Below are positions 19,162 to 28,351 of a stretch of 64,000 nucleotides of DNA, piece by piece. The notes under the pieces were generated by a model. That model was not told the origin of the DNA. It was given only the letters and a program-made list of their open reading frames with translations, and ran no database searches. Made by a program: the position numbers and the translations under genes. The DNA comes from Desulfobacter sp. (GTDB taxonomy: Bacteria; Desulfobacterota; Desulfobacteria; Desulfobacterales; Desulfobacteraceae): contig CP054838.1 in NCBI GenBank assembly GCA_028768545.1, positions 2,287,501-2,351,500 of the forward strand. Direction: 5' to 3'. The stretch's first letter is position 1; each line of letters opens with the position of its first letter.

Positions 19162-19875
19162 TTAATTTTTCTGAAAATACAGTACCAGGCTTTTGCCCAG
19201 AACCGGGTTGAGCAATTGATCCACCCAGGCGGTGATTTTAGGTTTTTTCATAAGATCCCAGACCAGAAGTCTGTGATAAAGGTTCACGGGCAAGGAATCT
19301 GTTCGATTGGGACCGACCAGGCACTTGAGCCACCAATAGGGCGAGTGGATGGAATGGGCAAAATGATACCCTTTAAATTTAAATCCGTTAGCCTTTATTC
19401 TTTCGATAATCTCATCTTTTTTGTAAATTCTCACATGGCCCATATTGGCGTTGAAATATTCGTCTGAAAGCTGCCAGCAGATTTTTTCGGGCCAGGCCCT
19501 GGGCACACTCACGGCCAGGGTTTTACCCGGCTTAACAATTCTTGCAAGTTCTTGCATGGCCTTGGCGTCATCAGGGATGTGTTCTAACACTTCAGAACAG
19601 ATGACCACATCAAAGCTTTTACTTTTAAAGGGAAGGGCTGTGATGTCCAGGCAGGAAAGGTTCCACTCCCGGCAGGACAGATCATTAATTTCCTGGTGAA
19701 ACTCAAGCTTGCCTTTTGTGGTGACAAGATTGTCAAATCCAAAGTCCCCGCCCGTGCAGACCGCCCCTTTTTCCTGGCAGGCCCTGATGGTGTGGCGGCC
19801 CTCACCGCAGCCGATATCAATCACCCGGTCATCAGCTCCAATGTTCAGGCGTTTAAAGTCCATTGTAATCATCAA
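19162..19875 (-). CDS. class I SAM-dependent methyltransferase
   Basis: The 237-residue protein has motif I DRVIDIGCGEGRHTIRACQ, LDITALPFKSKSFDVVICSEVLEHI as the Methyltransf_11 core, and KPGKTLAVSVPRAWPEKI. Its start overlaps the end of the glycosyltransferase gene by 11-23 bases depending on whether MMITMDF or MDFKRLN is used, so the two form an operon. The methyl acceptor is unknown; context suggests a glycan or lipid-linked sugar. Confidence 0.82.
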   Translation of the reverse strand: MMITMDFKRLNIGADDRVIDIGCGEGRHTIRACQEKGAVCTGGDFGFDNLVTTKGKLEFHQEINDLSCREWNLSCLDITALPFKSKSFDVVICSEVLEHIPDDAKAMQELARIVKPGKTLAVSVPRAWPEKICWQLSDEYFNANMGHVRIYKKDEIIERIKANGFKFKGYHFAHSIHSPYWWLKCLVGPNRTDSLPVNLYHRLLVWDLMKKPKITAWVDQLLNPVLGKSLVLYFQKN

Positions 19876-21106
19876 TTACCTCCTGGTAAGTGGCAGCGGT
19901 TCTCATGGCGGTTTTTTCCCAGGTGAATTCTGAGGTCACACGTTCATAGCCTCTCTGGGCAAGATTGTGTCTTAGATTTGGGTCATCAAGCAGTTCGACA
20001 ATGGCCGTTTCCAGGGCCTTGGCATCTCCGGGCGGTACAAGCTTTGCCGCATCTCCTGCCACTTCGGGAAGGGCCCCGCCTGTGGTGGAAATCACAGGAA
20101 TGCCGCAGGCCATGGCCTCTCCCACGGGCAGGCCGAATCCTTCGTACATGGACGGGACCACAGCCACCTGGGCTTTGGCATATTCCCGGACAAACCGCTG
20201 GTGGTCTATTCTTCCGGTAAATTCGATGTGGGCGCCAAGGTCGAGTTTTTTAACCAGGTTTTCAATGCCCCCGTCTTTTTTGGGACTGCCGATCACGGTC
20301 AGGGAAACGCTCCGTTTTTTCAATACCCCTTTTAAGGCATACAGCAGGTGGTACAGCCCCTTTAAGGGGGTGTCCGCACTATTAGTGACAATGAGGCGGC
20401 CCGGAATTTTTTTAATATGGTCCAGGGGGAAAAAATTTTCCATGTCAATGCCGATGGGGATGGTTCTGAACCTGGATTCCGGGATCTTAAATTCCCTTGA
20501 GATATCTTTTTTGGAAGAGTCTGACACTGTGATAATGGCAGAAAGGCGTCTGGCCACCCTTTTTTGCATACTGATAAACGAGTACCACCTTAGGGCCTTG
20601 ATTTTTTTTATAAAGGATCGGGTGGACTGGACCGCCAGTCGCCGGTCCACGGTCATGGGGTGGTGGATGGTGGCGGTGACGGGCATCTCTTTGGCAAGGG
20701 AGAGCAGACCAAAAGAGAGGCTCTGGTTGTCATGGATGATATCCAGATGGTTTCTTTGACCCTTCATATACCGCTTCACCCGCATGCCGAATGTCATGGG
20801 TTCTGAATATCCCATGGCCGAGATGTCCAGCCATTCCAGAAGATTGACAGGATCCCTAAGTTCATCAACCCTCGGGGTTCTGAACGGATCTTCGGAATTG
20901 TACAGGTCCAGGGTCGGAAGCATGGTCAGCTTGACATTGTTGTTGATCTGGGGGTCGGGTGGGCCTGCAATGACTTCAACCCTGTGTCCAAGGTCTGAGA
21001 GTGCATGGCTTAGGTGGCGGATATAGACACCCTGTCCACCGCAGTGGGGGTTGCTTCGGTAACTGATCAATCCGATGCGTAAGCCTGTTTTAAGGAAAGT
21101 GTTCAT
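19853..21106 (-). CDS. GT4-type glycosyltransferase (GT-B fold)
   Basis: I place the start at ATG 21106 (MNTFLKTGLRIGLISYRS). An upstream extension of the frame only reads through the tRNA gene. The protein of about 417 residues has GGQGVYIRHLSHAL at the acceptor side, TNSADTPLKGLYHLLYAL in the donor domain, and the family 4 signature VPSMYEGFGLPVGEAMACGIPVI (EX7E). It transfers a nucleotide-activated sugar to an unknown acceptor. The methyltransferase downstream overlaps it. Confidence 0.88.
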   Translation of the reverse strand: MNTFLKTGLRIGLISYRSNPHCGGQGVYIRHLSHALSDLGHRVEVIAGPPDPQINNNVKLTMLPTLDLYNSEDPFRTPRVDELRDPVNLLEWLDISAMGYSEPMTFGMRVKRYMKGQRNHLDIIHDNQSLSFGLLSLAKEMPVTATIHHPMTVDRRLAVQSTRSFIKKIKALRWYSFISMQKRVARRLSAIITVSDSSKKDISREFKIPESRFRTIPIGIDMENFFPLDHIKKIPGRLIVTNSADTPLKGLYHLLYALKGVLKKRSVSLTVIGSPKKDGGIENLVKKLDLGAHIEFTGRIDHQRFVREYAKAQVAVVPSMYEGFGLPVGEAMACGIPVISTTGGALPEVAGDAAKLVPPGDAKALETAIVELLDDPNLRHNLAQRGYERVTSEFTWEKTAMRTAATYQEVIDDYNGL

Positions 21107-21117
21107 GAAGTTTATGG

Positions 21118-21193
21118 TGGTACGCCCGGCTGGATTCGAACCAGCGATCTTCAGCTTCGGAGGCTGACGTGCTATCCCCTGCACTACGGGCGC
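21118..21193 (-). tRNA. tRNA-Arg (anticodon CCG)
   Basis: The 76-nt cloverleaf reads on the minus strand. Acceptor GCGCCCG pairs with CGGGCGT, followed by discriminator A and an encoded CCA. The anticodon arm is TCAGC-CTCCGAA-GCTGA with anticodon CCG. The T arm contains GGTTCGAATCC. It decodes CGG. It lies between the glycosyltransferase and folC, both on the same strand. Confidence 0.95.
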
Positions 21194-21218
21194 GAAAATC
21201 AGTCCCTCTTATACCATG

Positions 21219-22538
21219 TTATGAAATAAAATCCAGTTCAAATTTTCTCTTTGCCTCTCCGGCCACATACAAGGAGCCGGCAATACAGACGGTATCATCG
21301 TCGGAACATGTTGAAATTGCATGGGATACTGCCTCGGCCACATCTTCGATAATCATCACCTTGTCTGTGAAAGATTTTTTAACGGTCGAGGCCAGCACCT
21401 GGGGGTCAAGGCTTCTGTCTATTTTTGCCTTGGTAATGATTACCTGGTGGGCCAGGGGAAGCAGATGGGCCAGCATTTTTTCAAAGGGTTTGTCATCTAA
21501 AATACCCACCACCAGGGTCAGCGTTTTGGACCCTAGGGTTTTTTCAAGATATTTGCCCAGAACCTGGGCGGCCTTGAGATTATGGGCCCCGTCCAGAATC
21601 ACCAGAGGTTTGTCTGATATTTTTTCAAGGCGGCCGGGCCATCGGGTGTTTGAAAGCCCCTGCCTTACCAGATCCACGGACAGATCATATCGATTGTCAT
21701 TTTTGGCGTTTTGTTTAAAAATCAACTCACAGGCCGCCAGGGCCAGGGAGAGATTTTCCTTCTGGTGGTCTCCGGGCAGGGGTTTTATAATTTGTCTGAA
21801 CGCCTGATGGATGCCCTGGAAGGTAAAAGATTTTTCCCTGGGGGTCTTGCGGAGGGAAAAATCTTTTTTAAACTGAAACAGAGGCGCCTTATTCTTGTCT
21901 GCGGTTTTCTGGATGACCCGAAGGCCCGAAGGCTGGGTTACAGCAGTTACCACAGGGGTTTTGGCCTTGATGATCCCGCCTTTTTCCCTTGCCAGATCCT
22001 GGATGGTATTTCCCAGATAATCGGTGTGCTCAATGGACAGATTGGTAATTACACTCACCTCGGGCCGGACAATGTTGGTGGCGTCAAACCGTCCGCCCAT
22101 ACCGGTTTCGATGACGGCCCAGTCCACCTGTTCCTTGGAAAAATGATAAAATGCCATGGCCGTGGCAAATTCAAAAAAAGTGGCCTTTCGTTTGCCGATA
22201 TCCACGGCATTGACTGCCTCATAGGCCAGGACAACCTCTTCATCTGAGATCTGGTTCCCATTGATAGAGATCCGTTCATTGAACCGGACTAGATGGGGAC
22301 TTGTGTAAAGTCCTGTCTTAAAGCCAGCCTGGGTCAAAATGGCGGCAATATAAGAGGCGGTGGAGCCTTTGCCGTTGGTACCGGCCACATGGACGGTTGC
22401 AAAATTTTTCTGGGGGTGGTTCAGGAATCTTAAGATGTTCTGGATGGTGTCAAGTTCAAGCTTGATGCCGAAACGGCCCAGCTTGTAGATTTTATCCAGA
22501 CATTGATCATAGGGTGTCTTGGCCATTTGTTTATCCAT
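21219..22538 (-). CDS. folC: bifunctional folylpolyglutamate/dihydrofolate synthase
   Basis: The ligase of about 440 residues has the ATP-binding loop VAGTNGKGSTASYIAAIL, SPHLVRFNERISING, VIETGMGGRFDATN, SVITNLSIEHTDYLG and ILDGAHNLKAAQVLG. It adds glutamate to folates and may also make dihydrofolate from dihydropteroate. ATG 22538 (MDKQMAKTPY) is preferred, because the longer frame starts inside the terminator of the upstream rpsU gene; ATG 22526 is also possible. No clear ribosome site is visible. Confidence 0.92.
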   Translation of the reverse strand: MDKQMAKTPYDQCLDKIYKLGRFGIKLELDTIQNILRFLNHPQKNFATVHVAGTNGKGSTASYIAAILTQAGFKTGLYTSPHLVRFNERISINGNQISDEEVVLAYEAVNAVDIGKRKATFFEFATAMAFYHFSKEQVDWAVIETGMGGRFDATNIVRPEVSVITNLSIEHTDYLGNTIQDLAREKGGIIKAKTPVVTAVTQPSGLRVIQKTADKNKAPLFQFKKDFSLRKTPREKSFTFQGIHQAFRQIIKPLPGDHQKENLSLALAACELIFKQNAKNDNRYDLSVDLVRQGLSNTRWPGRLEKISDKPLVILDGAHNLKAAQVLGKYLEKTLGSKTLTLVVGILDDKPFEKMLAHLLPLAHQVIITKAKIDRSLDPQVLASTVKKSFTDKVMIIEDVAEAVSHAISTCSDDDTVCIAGSLYVAGEAKRKFELDFIS

Positions 22539-22577
22539 AAAAAAACCCGGCATATCAGTTAAACTGACATACCGGGC
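22538..22577 (-). terminator. intrinsic terminator after rpsU
   Basis: On the minus strand CCCGGTATGTCAGTTT pairs with AACTGATATGCCGGG, followed by TTTTTTT. It lies between rpsU and folC, directly against the folC start. Confidence 0.85.
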
Positions 22578-22591
22578 GATTTTTTTGTGCT

Positions 22592-22801
22592 TTAGCTACG
22601 TCTTCTGCGAGTTCTGGAGGCAGCAATTCTTTGTCTTCTCATTGCTTCTCTCATCTTACGTCTTCTGTACTGACAAGGTTTTTCATAGTGCTTTTTAACC
22701 TTGAGACGTTTAAAGAGTCCATCGTTCTGGATCTTTTTCTTCAGAATTCTTAAGGCCTTTTCAACGTCGTTATCAATAACGGTGACCGTAATTTCTTTCA
22801 A
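22592..22801 (-). CDS. rpsU: 30S ribosomal protein S21
   Basis: The 69-residue basic protein is S21. It has MKEITVTVIDNDVEKALRILKKK, KKHYEKPCQYRRRKMREAMRRQ and an Arg-rich tail. It joins the small subunit near the anti-Shine-Dalgarno region. A strong terminator follows, so it is transcribed as its own short unit. Confidence 0.95.
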   Translation of the reverse strand: MKEITVTVIDNDVEKALRILKKKIQNDGLFKRLKVKKHYEKPCQYRRRKMREAMRRQRIAASRTRRRRS

Positions 22802-22965
22802 GCAGCATCGCCCCTTTCATTGTGGATTTAAATATTAGATATTTATAACCCGCATTTGTAACAAACCCGATCGGATAAAGCAAGTAAAAAATGAGGTGAT
22901 GCCCCTCCCGATGGAATGGAATAAAAGCCCCCGAAAATTGTTTCCAGCGGTTTTTTAAAATCGCT

Positions 22966-25900
22966 TTAGGTGAATAAGTCAAATTGGGTCTGATCCACAA
23001 ACCCCGCACTCAAAGAATCTGTCCGGGTATAAACCAATAAAAGCGGTTTTGCCGTTTCCGAGGATCTTGTTGTTGAGTGCTGTTCTATGATCACCTCCAC
23101 AGGCACATAGCTTGATCCGCTCTGCTCAATTTCCATTGCCCTGTCAAAGAGTGCAATTGAGGTGTCTGCGTCTGTTGATGACAGCTCTTTGGCTCTTCTG
23201 CGAAGGATGGTGATTTCCTGGGCCGCATCTTTGGTTATGGAGCAGTGAATCCTTGCCTTTGCCTCCTTTGATCGATTGATGTCGCTGGACTGCCTGTTTT
23301 CGAGTGCCTCAAAAAGAAACCCAAACCTTTCTTTTACCTCTTCGGTCAAGGCACCGAAGGTTTCCATGACTGACCCTGGGTCCGCCTGAGCCAGGGACGA
23401 GATCAGTTCTCCCACAAGCGATTGTATGGTTTCATCCCTTTGCTCGGTTTTGGTTTCATCCGGCTGGGGTTCCGGGGTTTTTTGGATCAGCCGGTCAAAG
23501 AGAGGCGTAAATTTTTGGGCCTCTTCTTTTCCCATCAGGGCAGTGATGGCTTCCTGGATGGATTTTGGATTCTGGGTGATTCTTTCCTTCAAGGTTTCCT
23601 GAACGGATTCTTGGGTATCCCTTATTTCTGGCTTTTTTGAGCCCAAAGATCCCAGGGAACTTAAAAAGACCTCAAGTTCAGGCGTGGTGCCGCCCCCAAG
23701 GGTTGCCAGGGTTTTTAATACCGTTTGGGGATCATCCCCAAGTTCGGCGCTGATAATTCTTTGGGTGGATTCATCCACGCTGCCGTCCCTGGTGGTGATC
23801 ACCCGGGTATCAATGGATGTTTCAAATTCTGCCCTGGCCTTAAGGGCTATGTGGGTGTCGTCAATGCCCAGGGTACCGCCTAAACTGACCTTGTATTCCC
23901 GGGTCCCGGTTCGTTCAATATTGCCTGAGGATGTTATCAAAGTGGACCCTTTTGCCTGCCTGGAAAACTCGGCTTTGGCAGAGACGTCCAGGCTGCCCTC
24001 CTGTCCCAGCACGCTGAATTCTATATCCTCTATGCCGATGCTGGCCTTGGCACCAAAGGTGGCTTCAGTATCCAGGATAAAATCAATTTCATCTATCTCG
24101 TCCAGGCTGGGGCGTCCTTCAACAAAGCCCATGGCAAATCCGTATAAGGATCCCCCGGCCTCCTTACGGGTGGAATCAAATCGGGCAATATACCCGTCAG
24201 CCTCCATGACAGAGCCTTCAACCCCTAAAGAGAGCATCCCTTCTGCAAGGCCAAGTTCCAGGGAGAGTTTGGTTTGTGCGCTGGGTTTTACCAAGCAGCT
24301 GTAAGCATCCAGAACACCTTCGGATTGGGTGGATATTCTGCTCATGGCCATGGTGCCTTCATTCATGTGGGCAAAATCCATTTCCAGGGAGACTCCCCCA
24401 AGAAACGCATCTGAGACGGATTCAGGGGTTTTGATCTCTATTTTATGCTCACGGCCCACACTGGCGCTGATGGTCTGACCTTGCTTTAACCCGCCCACTA
24501 AATGATACAAAACCCCGGACAATTGGCTTCTTACCCCTATGGGGGTTGAGCCCTTTTTAATGAAGCTGTCTAACACTGTTTCGCCAAAGTTTTCCTGGAC
24601 AAGAGCAGATATTTTTGCCTTGGCTCCATCAAGGCCAAGGGAGCCTAAATCTTCATAGTCCTGTAAAAAACAGTCCAAAACCGCATGGCTAATCCTGGGT
24701 TCTCCTTGAAAGATACTTGAAAAGTCTGCCTTTATCCTATTGATGATATCTGCCTTGCTAAGGACATTCCCGGTTTTAATGCCTTCTGCCTGAATGGCAC
24801 CGGCAAGGGCTTTGAATTCCATTTGCATGCAGTTGAGCCTTTTATACTTTGATAGGAGGGCAGTTACTTCTTCCTGGTCCCCATTGGCCAGGGCGGTTTC
24901 TAATTTGGATAGTCTGGCCGAACCGGCAGAAAATTCCAAGCTGCTCACCCTGTTGTTTGCAATTCTTAACAGGTCTGCTTCCAATTTGTTCTGGATGACG
25001 GTCGTTACTGCCCCGTCTCCAAAGCCCACATTCAAGGAGTCCAGAGAATCAAACCGCCTGTCTTCAATGTCGCCGTCAGCCATTCCAAGGCGGATAAAAA
25101 ATTCAGCCGTTTTTAAGCTCATGAGTTCCAAAGCCATGTCAGGATGATGGGCCATGCCTGACCTGAAAGCCTCCAGGGTCTGTGGCAGGGCGCGGGCCAG
25201 ATTGTCCGCAAGTGCATCGCTGCTTTTCATGGCCCGGGCCAGTTTCAGGCTTCCGGAAAATCCTTTGGCGGCCAGGGTGTCAATGCTGTCCTGTCTGATC
25301 TCTTTTTCTTCAAGGCCAAGGGTCAAGCGCAAGCTGTCGAGTTTTGCATCAAAATCTTCATCACTTCCCCTGGCCGTACCGATGAGCAGCTCGAGCTGGG
25401 CTAAGGCATACAGGGCCAGGTTCTGTTCTGCCAATAATTGGGTTGCCTGGGCATTTGCGCTATCTTGTCCCTGGATCAATGCATTAATTATTTCAGTTAC
25501 AGGGGGTTGGGATAAGCGTATTGCCGTGTCTGTACTGTCAATGGTTTGGGTGTCAAATCCCAGGCCCGAGGCAATGGGTTTTGGAAGATGAGCCAGAAGT
25601 TCTTCTTTGCCTCTGAACAATGATGTTTCAGCGGTGACCAGTTGGTCGTGTGACATTTCTTCGGGGCCAAAGGCGTGGAGGATGGTCTCGGCCCGGCTGC
25701 TTCCCCATGAGGTGCCAAAGAGCCTGTGAGTGTCGGCTTCCTCTCCTTTGCTGATGTTGATAACCACTTGCCTTGCTTGGCCTTCTAAGGTGTTAAGGGG
25801 GGATATCATCCCCTTGTCAATCGTTCCGAACATCCCGTTGACCTGGGTGATGAATTCATCTGTCAGCAATCCCTTTGAGGCGAGAATCATCAGGGCCTGT

Positions 25901-27441
25901 TTGGCTTCTGTGTCAAGGCCGGACCAGGTTTTTTGTTCAAACTGGTCTGTGAGTTCTGTCCGGACCCTTTGGATTAAGGTGATAAAATCTTCTTTTTCCG
26001 TTTCACTCAAGGACTCGGTCCGGGCCAGTTTTTGGACAAGGCTGCCTGGGTTGTCTTGGTCAAGCTGTGCAAGTCTTGATACCAGGTTTTTTAAATCCAG
26101 AGTATCCACCTCTCGCCTGAGCAGGTTGAAGCCGATTTCATATGCGGCATATGAGGCATCCATACCATCCATTCTTGTGAGGATCTGGGTGGAAATTTCC
26201 TTGATTTTTTCCTGAAGATTTAATTTTTGTGAATCAGATAAAAACGGATCATGAGTTATTCTGTGGGCAAGGCTGCCGGTTTTTGCAGAGTCCAGTTCAC
26301 CTAATCTGAGGTCAAGCTGGTCTGTGCTTATACGTTCCAAATCATCCGCCAGAGCGTCAAGGCGAAGGTCAAGCAAATGGGTCAGCTGTTCTCGAATCTG
26401 GACGTTGGCTGTTTTGGCTGCGTCAACCGCCTCTGCTTTATGCTCATCAAAAAGGCCTGCAGCCTCAAGGGTTTTACTGCCTGAATCCTGGTAGGGCACA
26501 AGCCTTTCCAGGGCGCTTGTGCAGTCGGAGATGCTCGTGCTGCCCTCCAGGGTATCCCGTATGGACTGGATTGTTGCCTTGACCGAATCAAGGGACTGCT
26601 GGGACGCGGCCACTTCTTTGGTCATAAGATCGCCCATTTCCATTCGGGCCTCGGGCCTCAGCCCATCCCCGACTTCCCCTAAAAGTCCCATCCAATCCGG
26701 ATTGTCAAGGTTTTCTACGGATTTGCTGATGGCGGTAATGGCCCCCTGGTGACCGGTTAATGCCGAGCGGATATTGGATAATTCCATGCCGTAGTCAAAG
26801 GCATTGTCTGAAAACATTGTTGCCACTTCCGGGGTGATGCCTGCGCTGAGGCCTGAAATCAACCCGCAATACAGGGCTTTTCCCAATTTCATGGCATCAT
26901 CTGAACTCAAGTCTGGATGGGCCGCCATGGCCTGTCCTGCCATGAGCAAGGTGATGTCATCCGGGTCCATGGATGTCAAAATGCCATAGGCAGAGGTTGT
27001 GATTTCAGAATCGCCTGACAATCTGCTGTCTTTAAACGTGCGCAAAGTACTTTGAGCCATGTCGAGTGCAATTTTTGAGACATCTTCCCCGGTTAGATCG
27101 GGCAAGGTCAGGGCCTCAGTGAACAAGCTTCCGATGCCGTACTCAGAGGGCGGTCGTGCGCCTGTATGTTCCAGAATATGTTGTGCATCTTTTTTTAAGC
27201 TGGCCATGGACATTTTGCTGTAGTCCAGATTTTGCTGGGAGATCTGCCCCACCTGTTTGGTGAATATTCCCTTGATCCGGGTCCACAGGCTTTTGGGGGC
27301 CTGCTCCATTTTTCCCAGAAGAAAATCATTGTCAATGTGAACATCTGCAATTTTTCCTGCAACATCAAAGATTCTTGACTCTGAACTTGATAATTGCATT
27401 GCTTGGGGGATTGGAGAACTTATATTTGGAATTTCAGGCAT
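22966..27441 (-). CDS. 1491-residue protein of unknown function next to a CesT-like chaperone; candidate secreted effector
   Basis: No family is recognised. There is no Sec signal peptide and no membrane helix. The N-terminus is Ser/Pro-rich (MPEIPNISSPIPQAMQLSSS), as in many type III secreted proteins. Residues about 40-950 look all-helical and Leu/Asp-rich. Residues about 985-1250 switch to alternating short beta strands with repeated Gly and acidic residues (GAKASIGIEDIEFSV, GSLDVSAKAEFSR, YKVSLGGTLGIDD). The tail is helical and Gln/Glu-rich, then basic. ATG 27441 follows an AAGGA site, 19 bp after the chaperone-like gene, and the two clearly form one unit. The frame is open over 4.5 kb in a window rich in broken genes, which argues for selection. 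Secretion is inference; no secretion apparatus is in the window. Confidence 0.8.
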   Translation of the reverse strand: MPEIPNISSPIPQAMQLSSSESRIFDVAGKIADVHIDNDFLLGKMEQAPKSLWTRIKGIFTKQVGQISQQNLDYSKMSMASLKKDAQHILEHTGARPPSEYGIGSLFTEALTLPDLTGEDVSKIALDMAQSTLRTFKDSRLSGDSEITTSAYGILTSMDPDDITLLMAGQAMAAHPDLSSDDAMKLGKALYCGLISGLSAGITPEVATMFSDNAFDYGMELSNIRSALTGHQGAITAISKSVENLDNPDWMGLLGEVGDGLRPEARMEMGDLMTKEVAASQQSLDSVKATIQSIRDTLEGSTSISDCTSALERLVPYQDSGSKTLEAAGLFDEHKAEAVDAAKTANVQIREQLTHLLDLRLDALADDLERISTDQLDLRLGELDSAKTGSLAHRITHDPFLSDSQKLNLQEKIKEISTQILTRMDGMDASYAAYEIGFNLLRREVDTLDLKNLVSRLAQLDQDNPGSLVQKLARTESLSETEKEDFITLIQRVRTELTDQFEQKTWSGLDTEAKQALMILASKGLLTDEFITQVNGMFGTIDKGMISPLNTLEGQARQVVINISKGEEADTHRLFGTSWGSSRAETILHAFGPEEMSHDQLVTAETSLFRGKEELLAHLPKPIASGLGFDTQTIDSTDTAIRLSQPPVTEIINALIQGQDSANAQATQLLAEQNLALYALAQLELLIGTARGSDEDFDAKLDSLRLTLGLEEKEIRQDSIDTLAAKGFSGSLKLARAMKSSDALADNLARALPQTLEAFRSGMAHHPDMALELMSLKTAEFFIRLGMADGDIEDRRFDSLDSLNVGFGDGAVTTVIQNKLEADLLRIANNRVSSLEFSAGSARLSKLETALANGDQEEVTALLSKYKRLNCMQMEFKALAGAIQAEGIKTGNVLSKADIINRIKADFSSIFQGEPRISHAVLDCFLQDYEDLGSLGLDGAKAKISALVQENFGETVLDSFIKKGSTPIGVRSQLSGVLYHLVGGLKQGQTISASVGREHKIEIKTPESVSDAFLGGVSLEMDFAHMNEGTMAMSRISTQSEGVLDAYSCLVKPSAQTKLSLELGLAEGMLSLGVEGSVMEADGYIARFDSTRKEAGGSLYGFAMGFVEGRPSLDEIDEIDFILDTEATFGAKASIGIEDIEFSVLGQEGSLDVSAKAEFSRQAKGSTLITSSGNIERTGTREYKVSLGGTLGIDDTHIALKARAEFETSIDTRVITTRDGSVDESTQRIISAELGDDPQTVLKTLATLGGGTTPELEVFLSSLGSLGSKKPEIRDTQESVQETLKERITQNPKSIQEAITALMGKEEAQKFTPLFDRLIQKTPEPQPDETKTEQRDETIQSLVGELISSLAQADPGSVMETFGALTEEVKERFGFLFEALENRQSSDINRSKEAKARIHCSITKDAAQEITILRRRAKELSSTDADTSIALFDRAMEIEQSGSSYVPVEVIIEQHSTTRSSETAKPLLLVYTRTDSLSAGFVDQTQFDLFT

Positions 27442-27460
27442 TATAAAACATGTCCTTGTT

Positions 27461-27934
27461 TTAAATTCTTAAATAACTTTCTTTGATGAGTTCATCGGAA
27501 GTATCTGGGGTCTTTGTTTCTTTTTTGAATTCATTGACCAGCGCCATGCAGGTTTCACAAAAAATAGAGAGCCTGCTTTTAAATGAATCCATATCCTGGG
27601 TGGAAATATCAAATTTATCCCAGCAATAGACCTGCTCCGTCTCTTTTTCAAAGGCAATCCTGGGTATTGTTTGGGGTGTGTTTGTGCCTGGAATTTGGCT
27701 GTTGGGCATGTTGTAACTTAATAGTTTTTCAAATAAAACAGCCCTGTCTTTATGTTCAACGGGAAAAAGACAGGTGTAGACGTATAAAAACGGTTCATGT
27801 TCATCCGGTAAATCCAAGACCACGACAATATCATTAAATTTAAATGCGGTTGTATTGTTCTCTACGTCTAAAGCAAAACCCGCCTGGTTTGACAAGGCTT
27901 GGGTAAAGGCGTTGAAATCATCTGCAAAGGACAT
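27461..27934 (-). CDS. CesT/Tir-type type III secretion chaperone-like protein
   Basis: The small acidic 157-residue protein has the size and strand-helix pattern of class I secretion chaperones. An N-terminal helix (FADDFNAFTQALSNQAG) is followed by beta strands TTAFKFNDIVVVLDL and PFLYVYTCLFPV, then a helix (RAVLFEKLLSYNM), strands around IAFEKETEQVYCWDKFD and a final amphipathic helix. This matches the CesT family fold description. It starts with an AGAGGGG site and is followed immediately by the 1491-residue gene, the classic chaperone-cargo order. The assignment is by pattern, not alignment. Confidence 0.65.
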   Translation of the reverse strand: MSFADDFNAFTQALSNQAGFALDVENNTTAFKFNDIVVVLDLPDEHEPFLYVYTCLFPVEHKDRAVLFEKLLSYNMPNSQIPGTNTPQTIPRIAFEKETEQVYCWDKFDISTQDMDSFKSRLSIFCETCMALVNEFKKETKTPDTSDELIKESYLRI

Positions 27935-28075
27935 GGGTCCCCTCTTTTTAATTTTTGAAAATTAGGGAAGTTTACACCATAAATTTTCTTTAAATCAAGT
28001 TTTATTAAATTCGACTAAACCAGGGTCAGGTCTTGGTTATGGGTATCACTTTTTGGGGCGGGTCAATCTTTATAA

Positions 28076-28106
28076 TTTTTTTATCCTGGGGGGGGGGATA
28101 AAAAAA
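28076..28106. terminator. hairpin with T and A flanks in the 324-bp gap before the racemase stub
   Basis: TTTTTTTATCC pairs with GGATAAAAAAA around a G-rich loop. It could terminate in either direction but lies upstream of both neighbours, so its role is unclear. The rest of the 27935-28258 gap shows no gene; it should hold the promoter of the chaperone gene. Confidence 0.4.
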
Positions 28107-28258
28107 ATGAATTTTGCACCCTGTTTTTTATTTTCATCTTATTTTGAATTTTGCTGGTTTTTTTAAAAGGGTCTTGCAATCGGCCCGGAAGTCAGCTTAA
28201 CCTTTCATAGGGTTTAAATATTTGCTCATCATTATTTTCAGGAGTTAAAAAACAAGGC

Positions 28259-28351
28259 ATGAAAACAATTGGTTTGTTGGGCGGCATGAGTTGGGAAAGT
28301 ACGCTGGGTTATTATCGCGAGATCAATGAAGGGGTTAAAAAAGCCTTGGGC
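28259..28351 (+). pseudogene. aspartate/glutamate racemase, 5' stub only
   Basis: ATG 28259 encodes about 31 residues (MKTIGLLGGMSWEST then YYREINEGVKKALG), the conserved N-terminus of aspartate racemase family proteins. At 28350 the sequence passes into the IS256-type transposase frame. The remainder of the gene is not present in the window, so it was lost when the IS copy and its flank were rearranged. Confidence 0.8.

Noticed and set aside
21107..21184. N-terminal extension of the glycosyltransferase frame
   Set aside because: Those residues come from reading the tRNA-Arg gene antisense to its own coding; the real start is ATG 21106.
23600..26300. Several plus-strand ORFs of 100-200 codons opposite the 1491-residue gene
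   Set aside because: They are antisense shadows of a well-behaved gene, Ser/Arg-rich in composition and without ribosome sites.
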